From Halpernia humi (lineage in GTDB: Bacteria > Bacteroidota > Bacteroidia > Flavobacteriales > Weeksellaceae): a stretch of DNA of 64,000 nucleotides. The notes below the pieces were generated by a model that worked only from the letters and a program-made list of their open reading frames with translations, searched no databases and was not told the DNA's origin. This document shows positions 46,312 through 59,587 of this stretch, piece by piece. How positions within the stretch are numbered: the stretch's first letter is position 1; every line of letters begins with the position of its first letter. Location of the stretch: contig NZ_FNUS01000007.1 in the NCBI RefSeq assembly GCF_900108025.1, positions 1-64,000 on the forward strand, written 5' to 3'. The translations under genes and the position numbers were made by a program.

Positions 46312-46902
46312 ATGCAAAAGTTTACAAAATTAGTTTCGACGGCAATTCCGTTTGATATAGAAAATGTAGATACAGACCAAATAATTCCAGCGCGTTTCCT
46401 AAAAGCAACCGACAGAGAAGGCTTTGGAGACAATGTTTTTAGAGACTGGCGTTTTGATAAAAATGGCAATATTAACCCAGATTTTATCCTAAATAACAGC
46501 ACTTATTCTGGAAGCATTTTAGTGGCAGGAAATAACTTTGGCTGTGGTTCTAGCCGTGAACATGCAGCTTGGGCACTTTCGGGTTTTGGTTTTCAAGTAA
46601 TAGTTTCTAGTTTTTTTGCAGATATTTTTAAAGGAAACGCTTTAAATAATGGTTTGCTTCCAGTTCAAGTTTCGCCAGAATTTTTAAAAATTTTATTAGC
46701 GAAAATTACTGAAAAACCAGATACAAAAGTTATTGTAAATCTGGAGCAGCAAATGATTTCTATCTATGAAACAGATTTTAAAGAATCTTTTGAAATCGAT
46801 GCCTACAAAAAAACTTGCATGATTAATGGCTACGATGACATCGATTATCTCTTAAGCAAAAAAGAAAGCATTGAAGCATTTGAAAAACAAAAAACATATT
46901 AG
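46312..46902 (+). CDS. leuD: 3-isopropylmalate dehydratase small subunit
   Basis: This is the swivelling substrate-binding subunit of isopropylmalate isomerase, 196 residues. The signatures are [14 protein letters not shown] near the N-terminus and [17 protein letters not shown]. It lies 1 nt after leuC, as usual for coupled subunits. Confidence 0.95.
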   Translation: MQKFTKLVSTAIPFDIENVDTDQIIPARFLKATDREGFGDNVFRDWRFDKNGNINPDFILNNSTYSGSILVAGNNFGCGSSREHAAWALSGFGFQVIVSSFFADIFKGNALNNGLLPVQVSPEFLKILLAKITEKPDTKVIVNLEQQMISIYETDFKESFEIDAYKKTCMINGYDDIDYLLSKKESIEAFEKQKTY

Positions 46903-46917
46903 AAAAAAAATAATTTT

Positions 46918-48036
46918 ATGAATTTAAATATCGCGGTTTTAGCAGGAGACGGAATTGGGCCGGAAGTTACTGCACAGTCTATTAAAGTTTTAAATGCAAT
47001 TGCATCACAATTTAATCACAAATTTGTTTTTAAAAACGCAGTTGTGGGAGCAATAGCAATTGATCAAACAGGGAATCCCTTGCCAGATGAAACTTTGGAA
47101 ATTTGTAAAACCACTGATGCTATTTTATTTGGCGCTATCGGTGATCCAAAATATGACAATGATCCTTCTGCAAAAGTGCGACCAGAACAAGGCTTGCTAA
47201 AACTTAGAAAAGAATTGGGTTTGTTTGCAAACATTCGGCCGGTAAAGGCCTATGAAACGTTGATAGAAAATTCTCCGTTAAAAAGAAATATTATAGAAAA
47301 AACTGATATTAGCATCTATCGGGAATTGACAGGCGGCATTTATTTTGGTAAAAAACAGACAAGTGAAGATGGCAATACTGCCTCAGATTTATGTGAATAT
47401 TCTAGGTTTGAAATTGAACGCATTACGCATTTAGCCTTTAAAGCCGCACAAAATAGAAGAAAAAAACTAACTTTAGTAGATAAAGCAAATGTGCTAGAAA
47501 GTTCTCGTTTGTGGAGAAAAGTGGTCACAGAAATCTCTCAGCAATACGAAGATGTCGCCTTAGATTTTCTTTTTGTAGATAATGCTGCAATGCAGATGAT
47601 TTTAAATCCAAAACAATTTGATGTAATTCTAACAGAAAATATGTTTGGTGATATTATTAGCGATGAAGCCAGCGTTATCGGCGGTTCCATCGGTTTACTT
47701 GCCTCTGCCTCTATTGGAGAAAAATATGTGATGTTCGAACCAATACACGGTTCTTACCCACAAGCAAAAGGCAAAGGAATTGCAAATCCATTGGCTTCAA
47801 TATTATCGGCGGCACTTCTCTTAGAACATTTTGGTTTATATGATGAAGCCATTGTCATAAATAAAGCTGTTGAAGATTCTTTAAAGTATGAAATAACTAC
47901 TGAAGATTTAAATAAAAGCGAAAATAAAATATCTACGGATAATGTGGGCGATTTTATCACAGATTATATTTACAACAGATTAGATTCCGACATGAATTAC
48001 ACCAACATTAATTTAGGACAATCCACCATCATCTAA
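46918..48036 (+). CDS. leuB: 3-isopropylmalate dehydrogenase
   Basis: This NAD-dependent enzyme oxidatively decarboxylates 3-isopropylmalate. It has 372 residues. It opens NIAVLAGDGIGPEV, has the substrate-binding arginines in LRKELGLFANIRP and YRELTGGIYFG, and the metal-binding loop in TENMFGDIISDEAS. GSAP-type nucleotide binding appears as EPIHGSYPQAKGKGIANP. It follows leuD by 15 nt. Confidence 0.95.
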   Translation: MNLNIAVLAGDGIGPEVTAQSIKVLNAIASQFNHKFVFKNAVVGAIAIDQTGNPLPDETLEICKTTDAILFGAIGDPKYDNDPSAKVRPEQGLLKLRKELGLFANIRPVKAYETLIENSPLKRNIIEKTDISIYRELTGGIYFGKKQTSEDGNTASDLCEYSRFEIERITHLAFKAAQNRRKKLTLVDKANVLESSRLWRKVVTEISQQYEDVALDFLFVDNAAMQMILNPKQFDVILTENMFGDIISDEASVIGGSIGLLASASIGEKYVMFEPIHGSYPQAKGKGIANPLASILSAALLLEHFGLYDEAIVINKAVEDSLKYEITTEDLNKSENKISTDNVGDFITDYIYNRLDSDMNYTNINLGQSTII

Positions 48037-48069
48037 ATTTTAAAAATTTTTACGCAATTAACATAAAAA

Positions 48070-48972
48070 ATGAACGCAAAACTTAACCCATATTACAATG
48101 AAAACACCATCATATTTGTTGATGGTGAATTTAAAAAAGCCTCAGAAGCAACTATCGACTTATATTCTCAAACCATGCATTACGGCTACGGTGTTTTTGA
48201 AGGAATAAGAGTCTATAAAACCGAAAATGGCCCAAAGATTTTCAAAGCAGAAGAACATTACGAAAGATTACTTAAATCAGCGGAATTAATTCATATTCCA
48301 TTTACTTATTCTGTAGAAGAATTAGTGGAAAAAACATATCAACTTTTAAAAATTAATAACCTTGAAAGCGCTTATATAAGACCGCTGATTTTTTGTGGTC
48401 CCAACATGGGAATTAGTAAAGCAAATGAAGTGTCTATAATGATTTGCGCATGGGAATGGGGCGCATATTTGGGAGATAAATTAATCAGTTTATACCAATC
48501 TTCTTTTTGCCGTCCTCATCCAAGATCAACGAAAATTGAGGCAAAAGTTTGTGGACATTATGTAAATTCAATTCTCGCATCAATTGAAGCAAAAGATAAG
48601 GGTTTTGATGAAGCATTGCTTTTAGATTGTGATGGCTATTTAGCAGAAGCACCTGGCGCCAATTTATTTTTTGAAAAAGATGGCCAATTATTTACACCAC
48701 AAACAGGAAATATACTTCCTGGAATTACCAGAGCAACTATTTTTGATTTATGCAAAGAATTAAACATTACTGTGAGTGAAGGTGCTTACAAACCAGAAAT
48801 GTTAGAAAACGCAGATTCTGCATTTTTTTGCGGAACTGCCGCTGAAGTAGTTGGCATTAAATCCTTTAATTCTAAAGTTTTTCCGCTCGAGTGGCAAGAT
48901 AGTCTTGGCAAAAAATTACAAACCGCTTATTTAAATTTAGTTTTAGAAAAAGAACTACTAGCTCAAATATAA
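48070..48972 (+). CDS. ilvE: Branched-chain amino-acid aminotransferase
   Basis: This fold-type IV PLP aminotransferase makes the last step for Ile, Val and Leu. It has 300 residues. PLP binds Lys159 ([12 protein letters not shown]), the same number as in E. coli Ilv[15 protein letters not shown] and the C-terminal [12 protein letters not shown] are family signatures. Its placement between leuB and ilvD fits the biosynthetic role. Confidence 0.93.
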   Translation: MNAKLNPYYNENTIIFVDGEFKKASEATIDLYSQTMHYGYGVFEGIRVYKTENGPKIFKAEEHYERLLKSAELIHIPFTYSVEELVEKTYQLLKINNLESAYIRPLIFCGPNMGISKANEVSIMICAWEWGAYLGDKLISLYQSSFCRPHPRSTKIEAKVCGHYVNSILASIEAKDKGFDEALLLDCDGYLAEAPGANLFFEKDGQLFTPQTGNILPGITRATIFDLCKELNITVSEGAYKPEMLENADSAFFCGTAAEVVGIKSFNSKVFPLEWQDSLGKKLQTAYLNLVLEKELLAQI

Positions 48973-48976
48973 TTAC

Positions 48977-50656
48977 ATGGAACTTAATAAATACAGCAAA
49001 ACTGTTACCCAAGATCCCACGCAACCCGCCGCGCAAGCCATGCTTTACGGTATTGGTTTAGATGACAAGCAATTAAGTCAACCTTTTATTGGGATTGCTT
49101 CAATGGGATATGACGGAAATACTTGTAATATGCATCTCAATCATTTGGCTGCTTTGGTTAAAAAAGAGATCAATGAAAACGATATGGTAGGCTTAATTTT
49201 CAATACAATTGGAATAAGTGATGGCATTACCAACGGAACTGATGGAATGAGATATTCTCTTGTAAGCAGAGAAATAATTGCTGATAGCATAGAAAGCGTT
49301 GTGGACGGTCATTATTACGATGCTGTGGTTGCAATTCCGGGTTGTGATAAAAATATGCCGGGTTCTATTATGGCGATGGGCAGATTAAATCGACCTTCAA
49401 TAATGGTTTACGGTGGAACAATTGCACCAGGGAAATATCAAGGAAAAGATTTAAATATCGTTTCAGCTTTCGAAGCTTTGGGAGAAAAAATTGCAGGCAC
49501 CATTTCAGAGGAAGATTTCAAAGGAATAATTAAAAATTCTTGCCCAGGCGCAGGTGCTTGCGGCGGAATGTACACGGCAAACACAATGGCAATCGCTATT
49601 GAAGCACTCGGTATGAGTCTTCCCTACTCTAGTTCTAATCCTGCGGTTTCATTTGAAAAAATTAAAGAGTGTGAAGAAGTTTCGCACTACATTAAACTAT
49701 TATTAGAAAAAAATATTTGTCCAAAAGACATTATGACTTTCGAGGCTTTTGAAAATGCGATTACGACTTTAATTGCTCTTGGTGGCAGTACCAATGCCGT
49801 TTTGCATATTATTGCCATGGCAAAAAGCGTGGGTGTGAAAATTACCCAAGACGATTTCCAGAGAATAAGTGAAAAAACACCATTAATTGCAGATTTTAAA
49901 CCCGGTGGAAATTATTTAATGCAAAATCTTCACGAAGAAGGCGGTGTTCCTTTGGTTTTAAAATATCTTTTTTCTAAAGGAATGCTTCACGGAGATTGCA
50001 TCACCGTAACCGGAAAAACCTTAGCCGAAAATTTAGAAAATGTTGATGAAATTGATTTTGAAAATCAAAATATCATTAGACCTCTTGAAAATCCAATTAA
50101 AAAAACGGGACATCTCCAGATTTTATACGGAAATCTTGCTACGAAAGGTTCGGTCGCAAAAATCACAGGCAAAGAGGGCGAAAAATTCACGGGTCCTGCC
50201 AAAGTTTTTGACGGTGAAAAAGAATTAATAAAAGGAATAGAAAATAAAAAAATACAAGCTGGTGATGTTGTAGTCATTAGATATGTTGGTCCAAAAGGTG
50301 GCCCCGGAATGCCAGAAATGCTAAAACCAACTTCAGCAATTATTGGTGCAGGCTTGGGGAAAAGTGTGGCATTAATTACAGACGGAAGATTTAGTGGCGG
50401 CACGCACGGCTTTGTGGTCGGCCATATTTCTCCGGAAGCCTACGATGGCGGCACTATCGCTTTGGTAAAAGATGGCGATATTATAGAATTAGACGCAGTC
50501 AACAATTCAATAAATCTAGCAATTTCTGATTTGGAACTGGAAAATAGGAGAAAAACCTTTCAGCAACCAAAACCAAAAGTGACTAGTGGCGTTTTATACA
50601 AATATTTAAAATTGGTTACGGATGCTTCAGAAGGCTGTGTAACAGATGAAAATTAA
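48977..50656 (+). CDS. ilvD: Dihydroxy-acid dehydratase
   Basis: This iron-sulfur enzyme makes 2-oxo acids from dihydroxyisovalerate and dihydroxymethylvalerate. It has 559 residues. Cluster cysteines occur in [17 protein letters not shown] and [17 protein letters not shown]. The C-terminal [17 protein letters not shown] is conserved. It starts 4 nt after ilvE. Confidence 0.95.
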   Translation: MELNKYSKTVTQDPTQPAAQAMLYGIGLDDKQLSQPFIGIASMGYDGNTCNMHLNHLAALVKKEINENDMVGLIFNTIGISDGITNGTDGMRYSLVSREIIADSIESVVDGHYYDAVVAIPGCDKNMPGSIMAMGRLNRPSIMVYGGTIAPGKYQGKDLNIVSAFEALGEKIAGTISEEDFKGIIKNSCPGAGACGGMYTANTMAIAIEALGMSLPYSSSNPAVSFEKIKECEEVSHYIKLLLEKNICPKDIMTFEAFENAITTLIALGGSTNAVLHIIAMAKSVGVKITQDDFQRISEKTPLIADFKPGGNYLMQNLHEEGGVPLVLKYLFSKGMLHGDCITVTGKTLAENLENVDEIDFENQNIIRPLENPIKKTGHLQILYGNLATKGSVAKITGKEGEKFTGPAKVFDGEKELIKGIENKKIQAGDVVVIRYVGPKGGPGMPEMLKPTSAIIGAGLGKSVALITDGRFSGGTHGFVVGHISPEAYDGGTIALVKDGDIIELDAVNNSINLAISDLELENRRKTFQQPKPKVTSGVLYKYLKLVTDASEGCVTDEN

Positions 50657-50671
50657 ATTTGCTAAAATATT

Positions 50672-52420
50672 ATGGAAGCAATAAAAGAAAAATTAAATGA
50701 ACCTTTAATAGAAAAGTTTCACAGTACATCTGGCAGTCTCGCAGTGATTGATGCCTTACTTTCAGAAGATGTAACAACAGTTTTTGGGTATCCTGGTGGT
50801 GCAATAATGCCGATATACGATGCGCTTTTTGACTTTGAAAAATCACTCAAGCACATTTTGGTTCGCCATGAGCAAGGAGCAATTCACGCAGCACAAGGAT
50901 TCGCAAGAGTGAGCGGCCAAACTGGTGTTGTATTTGCCACTAGCGGACCAGGCGCGACTAATTTGGTGACAGGTTTAGCCGATGCACAAATAGATTCTAC
51001 GCCATTGGTATGCATTACAGGTCAAGTTTTTGCCCATCTTTTAGGGACAGATGCATTTCAAGAAACGGATATTATTAATATCACAATGCCCGTTACAAAA
51101 TGGAATTACCAAATAACGGATGCCAATGAAATCCCTGAAATTTTAGCAAAAGCCTTTTATATCGCAAGATCTGGCAGACCAGGTCCTGTCTTGGTAGATA
51201 TTACAAAAAATGCACAACTGCAAATGTTTGATTACAAAGGTTATAGAAAATGTATTCATATCAGAAGTTACCGCCCAGAACCAATTATTAGAAATGAATA
51301 TATAGAGCAAGCAGCGGCAATTATTAATAATGCTAAAAAACCCTTCATCGTTTTTGGTCAAGGCGTTATTTTAGGAAATGCAGAAAAAGAATTTTTAAAT
51401 TTTATAGAAAAAACTGGAATTCCCACCGCCTGGACTATCATGGGAATGAGCGCCATCCCAACCAATCATCAATTAGGAGTTGGTATGGTTGGAATGCACG
51501 GAAATTATGCGCCCAATTATTTTACCAATGAATGTGATGTTTTAATAGCCATCGGAATGCGCTTTGACGACCGTGTGACGGGAAGATTGGATAAATATGC
51601 AAAACAAGCAAAAATCATTCATCTCGATATTGACCCTGCAGAAATTGATAAAAATGTAAAAACCACGGTAGGCGTTTGGGGAAACTGTAAAGAAACACTG
51701 CCTCTTTTAACGAAATTAGTTGATGAAAAAACACATGCAGATTGGTTTGCAATGTTCAAAGAAAAAGAAAAAATAGAAACAGACAAACTTATTTCAAAAG
51801 AACTGAACCCAACAGAAGGCGAACTTAATATGGGTGAAGTTATCAATATTTTAAATGAATTAACCGCAGGCGAAGCTGTAATTGTCACAGATGTTGGCCA
51901 ACATCAAATGGTGGCTTGCAGATACTCAAAACAAAATTTATCCAGAAGTAATATTACGAGCGGCGGTTTGGGAACTATGGGATTTGCAATTCCTGCGGCA
52001 ATAGGAGCAAAATTTGGCGCGCCAGAAAGACAAATAGTTGCGATAATGGGCGATGGCGGCGCACAAATGAATCTTCAAGAATTAGGAACAATAATGCAAT
52101 TTAAACCCAATGTGAAAATTATTATTTTAAATAATAGTTTTCTCGGAATGGTGAGACAGTGGCAAGAATTATTTCACAAAAGAAGGTATTCGTTTACAGA
52201 TATTCAAAGTCCAAATTTTGTAAAAGTAGCAGAAGCTTACGGCATCAAAGGAAAGCAAATTTCTGAGCGCGAAGACTTAAGATCAAGTTTAAAAGAAATG
52301 TTAGACGCGCCTGAATCTTATCTTTTAGAAATCGCTGTGAAGCATGAAGACAACGTATTCCCGATGGTTCCGCAGGGAAAAGGCGTTTCCGAAATAGTTT
52401 TAAGCAAAGAAGAAATTTAA
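50672..52420 (+). CDS. ilvB: Acetolactate synthase large subunit
   Basis: This thiamine-diphosphate and FAD enzyme makes acetolactate and acetohydroxybutyrate. It has 582 residues. The activating glutamate lies in VRHEQGAIHAAQGFAR. The ThDP/Mg motif is IMGDGGAQMNLQEL...ILNNSFLGMVRQWQ. YPGGAIMPIYD and SGPGATNLVTGLADA are further signatures. It pairs with the small subunit 73 bp downstream. Confidence 0.95.
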   Translation: MEAIKEKLNEPLIEKFHSTSGSLAVIDALLSEDVTTVFGYPGGAIMPIYDALFDFEKSLKHILVRHEQGAIHAAQGFARVSGQTGVVFATSGPGATNLVTGLADAQIDSTPLVCITGQVFAHLLGTDAFQETDIINITMPVTKWNYQITDANEIPEILAKAFYIARSGRPGPVLVDITKNAQLQMFDYKGYRKCIHIRSYRPEPIIRNEYIEQAAAIINNAKKPFIVFGQGVILGNAEKEFLNFIEKTGIPTAWTIMGMSAIPTNHQLGVGMVGMHGNYAPNYFTNECDVLIAIGMRFDDRVTGRLDKYAKQAKIIHLDIDPAEIDKNVKTTVGVWGNCKETLPLLTKLVDEKTHADWFAMFKEKEKIETDKLISKELNPTEGELNMGEVINILNELTAGEAVIVTDVGQHQMVACRYSKQNLSRSNITSGGLGTMGFAIPAAIGAKFGAPERQIVAIMGDGGAQMNLQELGTIMQFKPNVKIIILNNSFLGMVRQWQELFHKRRYSFTDIQSPNFVKVAEAYGIKGKQISEREDLRSSLKEMLDAPESYLLEIAVKHEDNVFPMVPQGKGVSEIVLSKEEI

Positions 52421-52493
52421 AATAATACCGCTATTAATAGTTGATTAAATTTAACAAAATGGAAAAAAGTTCCATTAAACTTAAAAAAATAGG

Positions 52494-53090
52494 ATGAATC
52501 CATTAAAAGAAGAACACACGTTATCCGTTTACACCGAAAATATGGTAGGTTTATTAAACAAAATTTCCATCATTTTTTCGCGCCGGAAAATAAATTTAGA
52601 AAGTGTAAATACCTCGCCAAGCGAAATAGAAAATATTTACCGCTTTACCATTGTGGTAAATGAAACCCCAGAAGTTGTGAAAAATTTAGTGCGTCAAATC
52701 GAGAAAATTGTAGATGTTTTCAAAGTTTATAGCAACGTGAATGATGAAATTATTTACCAACAAATGGCATTGTACAAAGTGCCAACTTCCGTCATTATGA
52801 AAGATGTAAAAGTAGAAAGACTTTTGCGCGAATATGGCGCAAACACTGTGGTGATCAGAGAAGATTATACCGTTTTTGAAGTTACAGGGCAGAAAGAAGA
52901 AATTAATAAACTGCTGAAAGAATTAGATAAATACGGTTTAATAGAATTTGTGAGAAGTTCTCGCATAGCCATTATTAAATCTAGTGAAGGCGTGCATAAA
53001 AAAGTACTGAATATGGAGAAAAATGACCCACGCAAATCACCAATTAACAATGAATTTTTAAGTTTGAAAAGCAAAATTTTTCAAATGTAA
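52494..53090 (+). CDS. ilvN: Acetolactate synthase small (regulatory) subunit
   Basis: This ACT-domain subunit senses valine and activates the large subunit. It has 198 residues, somewhat longer than E. coli IlvH (163). The N-terminal ACT domain reads HTLSVYTENMVGLLNKISIIF and the second domain begins about residue 85. The extra length is at the C-terminus. The 73-bp gap before it may hold its own translation signals. Confidence 0.9.
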   Translation: MNPLKEEHTLSVYTENMVGLLNKISIIFSRRKINLESVNTSPSEIENIYRFTIVVNETPEVVKNLVRQIEKIVDVFKVYSNVNDEIIYQQMALYKVPTSVIMKDVKVERLLREYGANTVVIREDYTVFEVTGQKEEINKLLKELDKYGLIEFVRSSRIAIIKSSEGVHKKVLNMEKNDPRKSPINNEFLSLKSKIFQM

Positions 53091-53134
53091 ATTTTTAAAA
53101 TAGGAAAAAGCCAACAAAAATTAAAACAAAAAAA

Positions 53135-54610
53135 ATGTCAAATTATTTCAACGAATTACCACACCGCTTAAAAGTACAAGAATTAGGAAAATGCGATTTT
53201 ATGGATAACGCAGAGTTTTCTAACGGTGTAGAAAAATTAAAAGGAAAAAAAATAGTAATTGTAGGTTGCGGCGCGCAAGGTTTAGCGCAAGGTCAAAATA
53301 TGCGCGATAGCGGGCTAAATGTGGCTTACGCTCTCAGAAAAGAAGCAATCGAAACCAAAAGAACTTCTTTTGAAAACGCAACAAAGAACGGTTTTGAAGT
53401 TGGCACTTATGAAGAAATGATTCCCACAGCAGACCTCGTCTCCAATTTGACGCCCGATAAACAACATACTGACGTCATTAATAAAGTGGTTCCTTTAATG
53501 AAAAAAGGCGCGTGTTTGTCTTATTCCCACGGTTTTAATATCGTAGAAGAAGGCACAAAAATTCGTGAAGATATCACAGTGGTTATGATTGCCCCAAAAT
53601 CTCCAGCATCAGAAGTGAGAGCGGAATATTTGCGCGGTTTTGGCGTACCAACATTAATTGCCGTTCATACTGAAAACGACCCAAATGGTGACGGATTAGA
53701 AATCGCAAAAGCCTATTGCGTAGGAACTGGCGGCGATAAAGCAGGCGTTTTACATTCTTCTTTTGTGGCCGAAGTAAAATCAGATTTAATGGGAGAACAA
53801 ACTATTTTGTGTGGTTTATTGCAAACCGGCTCCATTCTGAGTTTCGATAAAATGATAGAAAAAGGAATTGATGCAGGTTACGCCTCAAAATTAGTTCAAA
53901 ATGGTTGGGAAGTCATTACAGAAGCCTTAAAGATTGGTGGAATTACCAATATGATGGATCGTCTTTCTAATCCTGCCAAAATAGAAGCCTTTAAATTGGC
54001 CGAAGAATTAAAAGAAATAATGACGCCTTTGTTCAACAAACATATGGACGATATTTTGTCTGGACATTTTTCTAAAACAATGATGGAAGATTGGGCAGAA
54101 AATGATAAAAATTTACTAAAATGGAGAGAAGCCACAGGCGAAACTAATTTCGAAAAAACACCCGCAGGAAATGTAACTATTAGCGAACAAGACTATTTTG
54201 ATAACGCAACTTTAATGGTTGCTTTCGTAAAAGCAGGTGTAGAATTGGCCTACGAAACCATGACGCTTTCTGGTATAAAAAATGAATCTGCTTATTACGA
54301 ATCTCTGCACGAAACTCCTTTAATAGCAAATACAATTGCACGCAAAAAATTATTCGAAATGAACCGTGTGATTTCAGATACCGCAGAATATGGTTGCTAT
54401 TTATTTGACCACGCCTGCAAACCACTTTTAGCAGATTTTATGAAAAAAGTGGATACCAATTTAATCGGGAAAAACTTTAATGAAACAGCCGATAAAAATG
54501 TAGATAATTTTGAATTGGTAAAAATAAACGCAGCCATCAGAAACCATTCAATCGAAAAATGTGGCGCAGAACTTAGAGCAGCGATGACAGCAATGAAAAA
54601 AGTGGTTTAA
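53135..54610 (+). CDS. ilvC: Ketol-acid reductoisomerase, class II
   Basis: This NADPH enzyme isomerises and reduces acetohydroxy acids. At 491 residues it is the long class II form, as in E. coli, with a duplicated helical C-terminal domain. The Rossmann motif is [20 protein letters not shown]. Metal-binding segments include [18 protein letters not shown] 7-bp hairpin AAAGTGG/CCACTTT (54599-54620) overlaps the stop codon. Confidence 0.95.
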   Translation: MSNYFNELPHRLKVQELGKCDFMDNAEFSNGVEKLKGKKIVIVGCGAQGLAQGQNMRDSGLNVAYALRKEAIETKRTSFENATKNGFEVGTYEEMIPTADLVSNLTPDKQHTDVINKVVPLMKKGACLSYSHGFNIVEEGTKIREDITVVMIAPKSPASEVRAEYLRGFGVPTLIAVHTENDPNGDGLEIAKAYCVGTGGDKAGVLHSSFVAEVKSDLMGEQTILCGLLQTGSILSFDKMIEKGIDAGYASKLVQNGWEVITEALKIGGITNMMDRLSNPAKIEAFKLAEELKEIMTPLFNKHMDDILSGHFSKTMMEDWAENDKNLLKWREATGETNFEKTPAGNVTISEQDYFDNATLMVAFVKAGVELAYETMTLSGIKNESAYYESLHETPLIANTIARKKLFEMNRVISDTAEYGCYLFDHACKPLLADFMKKVDTNLIGKNFNETADKNVDNFELVKINAAIRNHSIEKCGAELRAAMTAMKKVV

Positions 54611-54642
54611 ACGCCACTTTCTAACTAAATTTTTAAAAAACA

Positions 54643-55908
54643 ATGGTTTCAGAAACAATAAAACTAAGTCTTTTAGAAGAAATTCAAGACGCGAAAAAGA
54701 AATTTAAAGGTGTAGTTTTCCCTACACCATTATCGCTTAGCAGAAACCTTTCACATGATTTTGAGGCAAATATTTTTCTAAAAAGAGAAGATTTACAAGT
54801 CGTTCGTTCCTACAAAATACGTGGCGCTTACAACAAAATGAGCGCGCTTACATCTTCAGAAAAAAAACAGGGAATTGTTTGCGCAAGTGCCGGAAACCAT
54901 GCGCAAGGCGTGGCATATTCTTGCCATCTTTTGCAAATATTTGGTAAAATTTTCATGCCAAAAACAACACCCAAACAAAAGATTAAACAAGTGCAACTCT
55001 TTGGTAAAGAATATGTTGAAATCGTTTTAACGGGCGATACTTTTGATGATTCTTTTGCTGCCGCGAGTGAAGTTTGTACCGCAGAAAATAAAATTTTCAT
55101 CCATCCTTTTGATGATATTAAAGTAATTGCCGGACAAGGAACTGTCGGTTTAGAAATTTTAGAAGACGCCAAAATGCCGATTGACTATGTGTTTATCCCA
55201 ATTGGCGGCGGCGGTTTGGCATCTGGCCTTTCTACCGTTTTTAAAAAATTAAGTCCAAATACAAAGATTATTGGCGTAGAACCTGAAGGCGCACCTGCCA
55301 TGAAAACTTCCATCGACAATGGAAAAAATACAAGATTAGAAACCATCGATAAATTTGTAGATGGAGCGGCCGTAAAACAAGTTGGGAATCATAATTTTAA
55401 AATTTGCAAAGAAAATTTAGATGATATCATTCTTGTTCCAGAAGGAAAAGTTTGCTCTACAATTTTGCAGATGTATAATGAAGAAGCCATAATTGTGGAG
55501 CCAGCTGGCGCGTTAACAATCTCTGCGTTAGATTTTTACAAAGAAAAAATCAAAGGTAAAAATGTGGTTTGCATCGTAAGTGGTAGTAATAACGATATCG
55601 AAAGAACAGCCGAAATTAAAGAACGTTCTTTGTTATATGAAGGTTTAAAACACTATTTCTTAATCCAGTTTCCGCAAAGACCGGGCGCTCTAAAAGAATT
55701 TGTAAACGATATTTTAGGAACTGATGATGATATTACCTATTTTCAATTTAAGCAAAAAAACAATAGAGAATCTGGCCCCGTGATCGTTGGTCTAGAATTA
55801 AAAAACAAGGCCGATGTTGCACCTATTAAAGATAAAATGCAAGAAAAAGGCTTTGAATTTCAATACCTTAACGACAAGGAAGATTTATTTGCACAGTTAA
55901 TTGGTTAA
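54643..55908 (+). CDS. ilvA: Threonine ammonia-lyase, biosynthetic
   Basis: This PLP enzyme deaminates threonine to 2-oxobutanoate, the entry to isoleucine. It has 421 residues. PLP binds Lys58 in VRSYKIRGAYNK. The phosphate loop is IGGGGLASGLS. One ACT-like regulatory domain (about 340-421, starting HYFLIQFPQRPGAL) indicates isoleucine control, with one domain rather than the two of the longer E. coli protein. It is the last gene of the operon. Confidence 0.93.
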   Translation: MVSETIKLSLLEEIQDAKKKFKGVVFPTPLSLSRNLSHDFEANIFLKREDLQVVRSYKIRGAYNKMSALTSSEKKQGIVCASAGNHAQGVAYSCHLLQIFGKIFMPKTTPKQKIKQVQLFGKEYVEIVLTGDTFDDSFAAASEVCTAENKIFIHPFDDIKVIAGQGTVGLEILEDAKMPIDYVFIPIGGGGLASGLSTVFKKLSPNTKIIGVEPEGAPAMKTSIDNGKNTRLETIDKFVDGAAVKQVGNHNFKICKENLDDIILVPEGKVCSTILQMYNEEAIIVEPAGALTISALDFYKEKIKGKNVVCIVSGSNNDIERTAEIKERSLLYEGLKHYFLIQFPQRPGALKEFVNDILGTDDDITYFQFKQKNNRESGPVIVGLELKNKADVAPIKDKMQEKGFEFQYLNDKEDLFAQLIG

Positions 55909-55960
55909 AATATTAAAAACATTACGTTTTTTTTTTAATTTTAATATTTAAATAAAAATT

Positions 55961-55992
55961 TTGTGTCTTTGTGGTTAAAAAAATTAAATTTG
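55961..55992 (+). promoter_or_regulatory. Promoter of ligA
   Basis: TTG (55961-55963), a 21-nt spacer and TAAATTTG (55985-55992) match the Bacteroidota -33/-7 consensus. The ATG at 56016 is 23 bp downstream. The -33 half lies in a dispersed TTTTGTGTCTTTGTGGTTAA repeat. Confidence 0.55.
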
Positions 55993-56000
55993 TTTATTAA

Positions 56001-58019
<2,019 letters not shown>

Positions 58020-58167
58020 AAATCGAGGAATTTCAGTTAATTTTCTAGCGGATTTTTAGATAAAGCAGAATAATATTAAGAAAAAATAAAAATTTCTGTC
58101 ATATTTTTTTAAAACTTGTCACTAACATATTAGAGACAAAAAATATTAACTTAAAATTTAAAAAAAA

Positions 58168-58380
58168 ATGGAAAACAGAAAACAATTCATTCAAACTTTA
58201 ACAAGAATTCAAATCATTAGCAGCATTGTATGGGCTGTTTTACTCATCGTTTCTTATTTCGTTTTGGGTGAATCCAACAAAGAAATTAGCCTTTTTCTAA
58301 TTTGTGGTTTTTTTATTGAATTTTTACTCATCAGTTCATCCAAAAACAACATCAAAAAATTAGAAGAAAAAACTGCATAA
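58168..58380 (+). CDS. Small hypothetical membrane protein
   Basis: The 70-residue product has two hydrophobic segments (IISSIVWAVLLIVSYFVL at about 15-32 and ISLFLICGFFIEFLLI at about 39-54) and a lysine/glutamate tail. The next gene, a sigma factor, starts at the base after its stop, so it is the first gene of a three-gene cassette. The family is not recognised. Confidence 0.65.
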   Translation: MENRKQFIQTLTRIQIISSIVWAVLLIVSYFVLGESNKEISLFLICGFFIEFLLISSSKNNIKKLEEKTA

Positions 58381-58914
58381 ATGCGTTCTGAAACATCTGA
58401 AAAAATGAGAGCACAAAAAAATGATGCTTATTTTGAAGAAATTATAGAGAAAAATAAATACAAATTATATAGGATTTGCAGCATTTATGCGGTTAATCCA
58501 ATTGAGCCAGAAGACCTTTTTCAAGACGTCATATTTCAAATTTGGAAATCTTTAGAACACTTCAAAGGAACATCAACGATTGATACATTCGTTTATAAAA
58601 TTGCATTAAACGTTTGCATGCGTTCGAAAATGAAATTTGAAAAAACAAATGATAAAACAGACCGGTTTCAATCGATTCATTTTACACCAATAGAAAATGA
58701 AATTGATGCTTCTGAACAAGAAAAATTTCGCTTTTTAAAAGAATGTATTTCTACTTTAAATGAAACAGATACTTCACTTATTGTGCTTTATTTAGATGAT
58801 TTATCTTACAAAAAAATTGCAGAAATCACAGGATTTTCAGAAAACCATATCGCTGTAAAAATGAAAAGAATAAGAAAAAAATTATTTGAATGTATCGCGC
58901 CAAAAATCAAATAA
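58381..58914 (+). CDS. ECF-type RNA polymerase sigma factor
   Basis: This 177-residue sigma factor has region 2 (EDLFQDVIFQIWKSLEHFKG, then TFVYKIALNVC) and region 4 (LSYKKIAEITGFSENHIAVKMKRIRKKL). It lacks sigma 1 and 3 regions, as ECF factors do. An in-frame ATG eight codons later is an alternative start. It lies immediately after the 70-residue membrane protein and 1 nt before a membrane protein that may be its anti-sigma partner. Confidence 0.88.
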   Translation: MRSETSEKMRAQKNDAYFEEIIEKNKYKLYRICSIYAVNPIEPEDLFQDVIFQIWKSLEHFKGTSTIDTFVYKIALNVCMRSKMKFEKTNDKTDRFQSIHFTPIENEIDASEQEKFRFLKECISTLNETDTSLIVLYLDDLSYKKIAEITGFSENHIAVKMKRIRKKLFECIAPKIK

Positions 58915-58915
58915 A

Positions 58916-59557
58916 ATGTTAGAAAACGACTTAAAAGAAATTTGGAATAACTCTTCTAAAACATCAGAAATCGCCATTGAAACCAATCTTTTGAAAGAAG
59001 AATTGAATGCTAGTTTGCAAAATATTCACAAGAAAATAAAATATAGAGACATTAGAGAAATTTCTGCATCCGTTGTTGGAATACTTATTTTTGGCTATTT
59101 ATTTTTTGAAATTCCTTTCCCTTTAACCAAAATTGCTTGTGTTTTGACGATAGTTTGGTTTTTATTTGTACTTTTAAAATATAGAAAATCAAAGATACAG
59201 AATTCAAAAATCGATTTCGATTTGCCTTTAGCAGAACAACTAAAACAACAAAAAAATTTTATGCTGAAACAAGCCAATTTATTAGATTCTGCGCTTTATT
59301 GGTACGCAATTCCGCCCTTTATTTTAAATTTTCTATTTATTTTGGGCTTGGGAAATCCTTCCGATTATTTTTGGAATAATAGTGTTGCTGATAAATTATT
59401 ACCTCTTTCTATAGATTTGAAAATAATAACATTGATAGGTTTAGTAATGTTTTATGCTTTCACTTTTTGGATTAATAAAAATGCATTAAACAGGGATGTA
59501 AAACCACTTTTAGAAAGTATTGAAAAAATACAAAAACAAATAAATACTTTTGAATAA
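58916..59557 (+). CDS. Membrane protein, possible anti-sigma partner
   Basis: The product is 213 residues from ATG at 58916 (MLENDLKEIWNNS). A soluble N-terminal part (about 1-45) precedes two hydrophobic segments at about 45-80, a basic loop, and two more segments (WYAIPPFILNFLFILGL and IITLIGLVMFYAFTFWI). The layout, cytoplasmic head then membrane domain, and the 1-nt spacing to the sigma gene suggest it controls that factor. There is no zinc-binding anti-sigma motif, so the role is inferred from position only. Confidence 0.7.
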   Translation: MLENDLKEIWNNSSKTSEIAIETNLLKEELNASLQNIHKKIKYRDIREISASVVGILIFGYLFFEIPFPLTKIACVLTIVWFLFVLLKYRKSKIQNSKIDFDLPLAEQLKQQKNFMLKQANLLDSALYWYAIPPFILNFLFILGLGNPSDYFWNNSVADKLLPLSIDLKIITLIGLVMFYAFTFWINKNALNRDVKPLLESIEKIQKQINTFE

Positions 59558-59587
59558 CCAAAATATAGAAATCTAATTTTTAATAAT

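Noticed and set aside
58168-59557. Sigma cassette as a prophage or integrative element
   Set aside because: No integrase, phage or conjugation gene is present; only the duplicated ligA tail hints at insertion.
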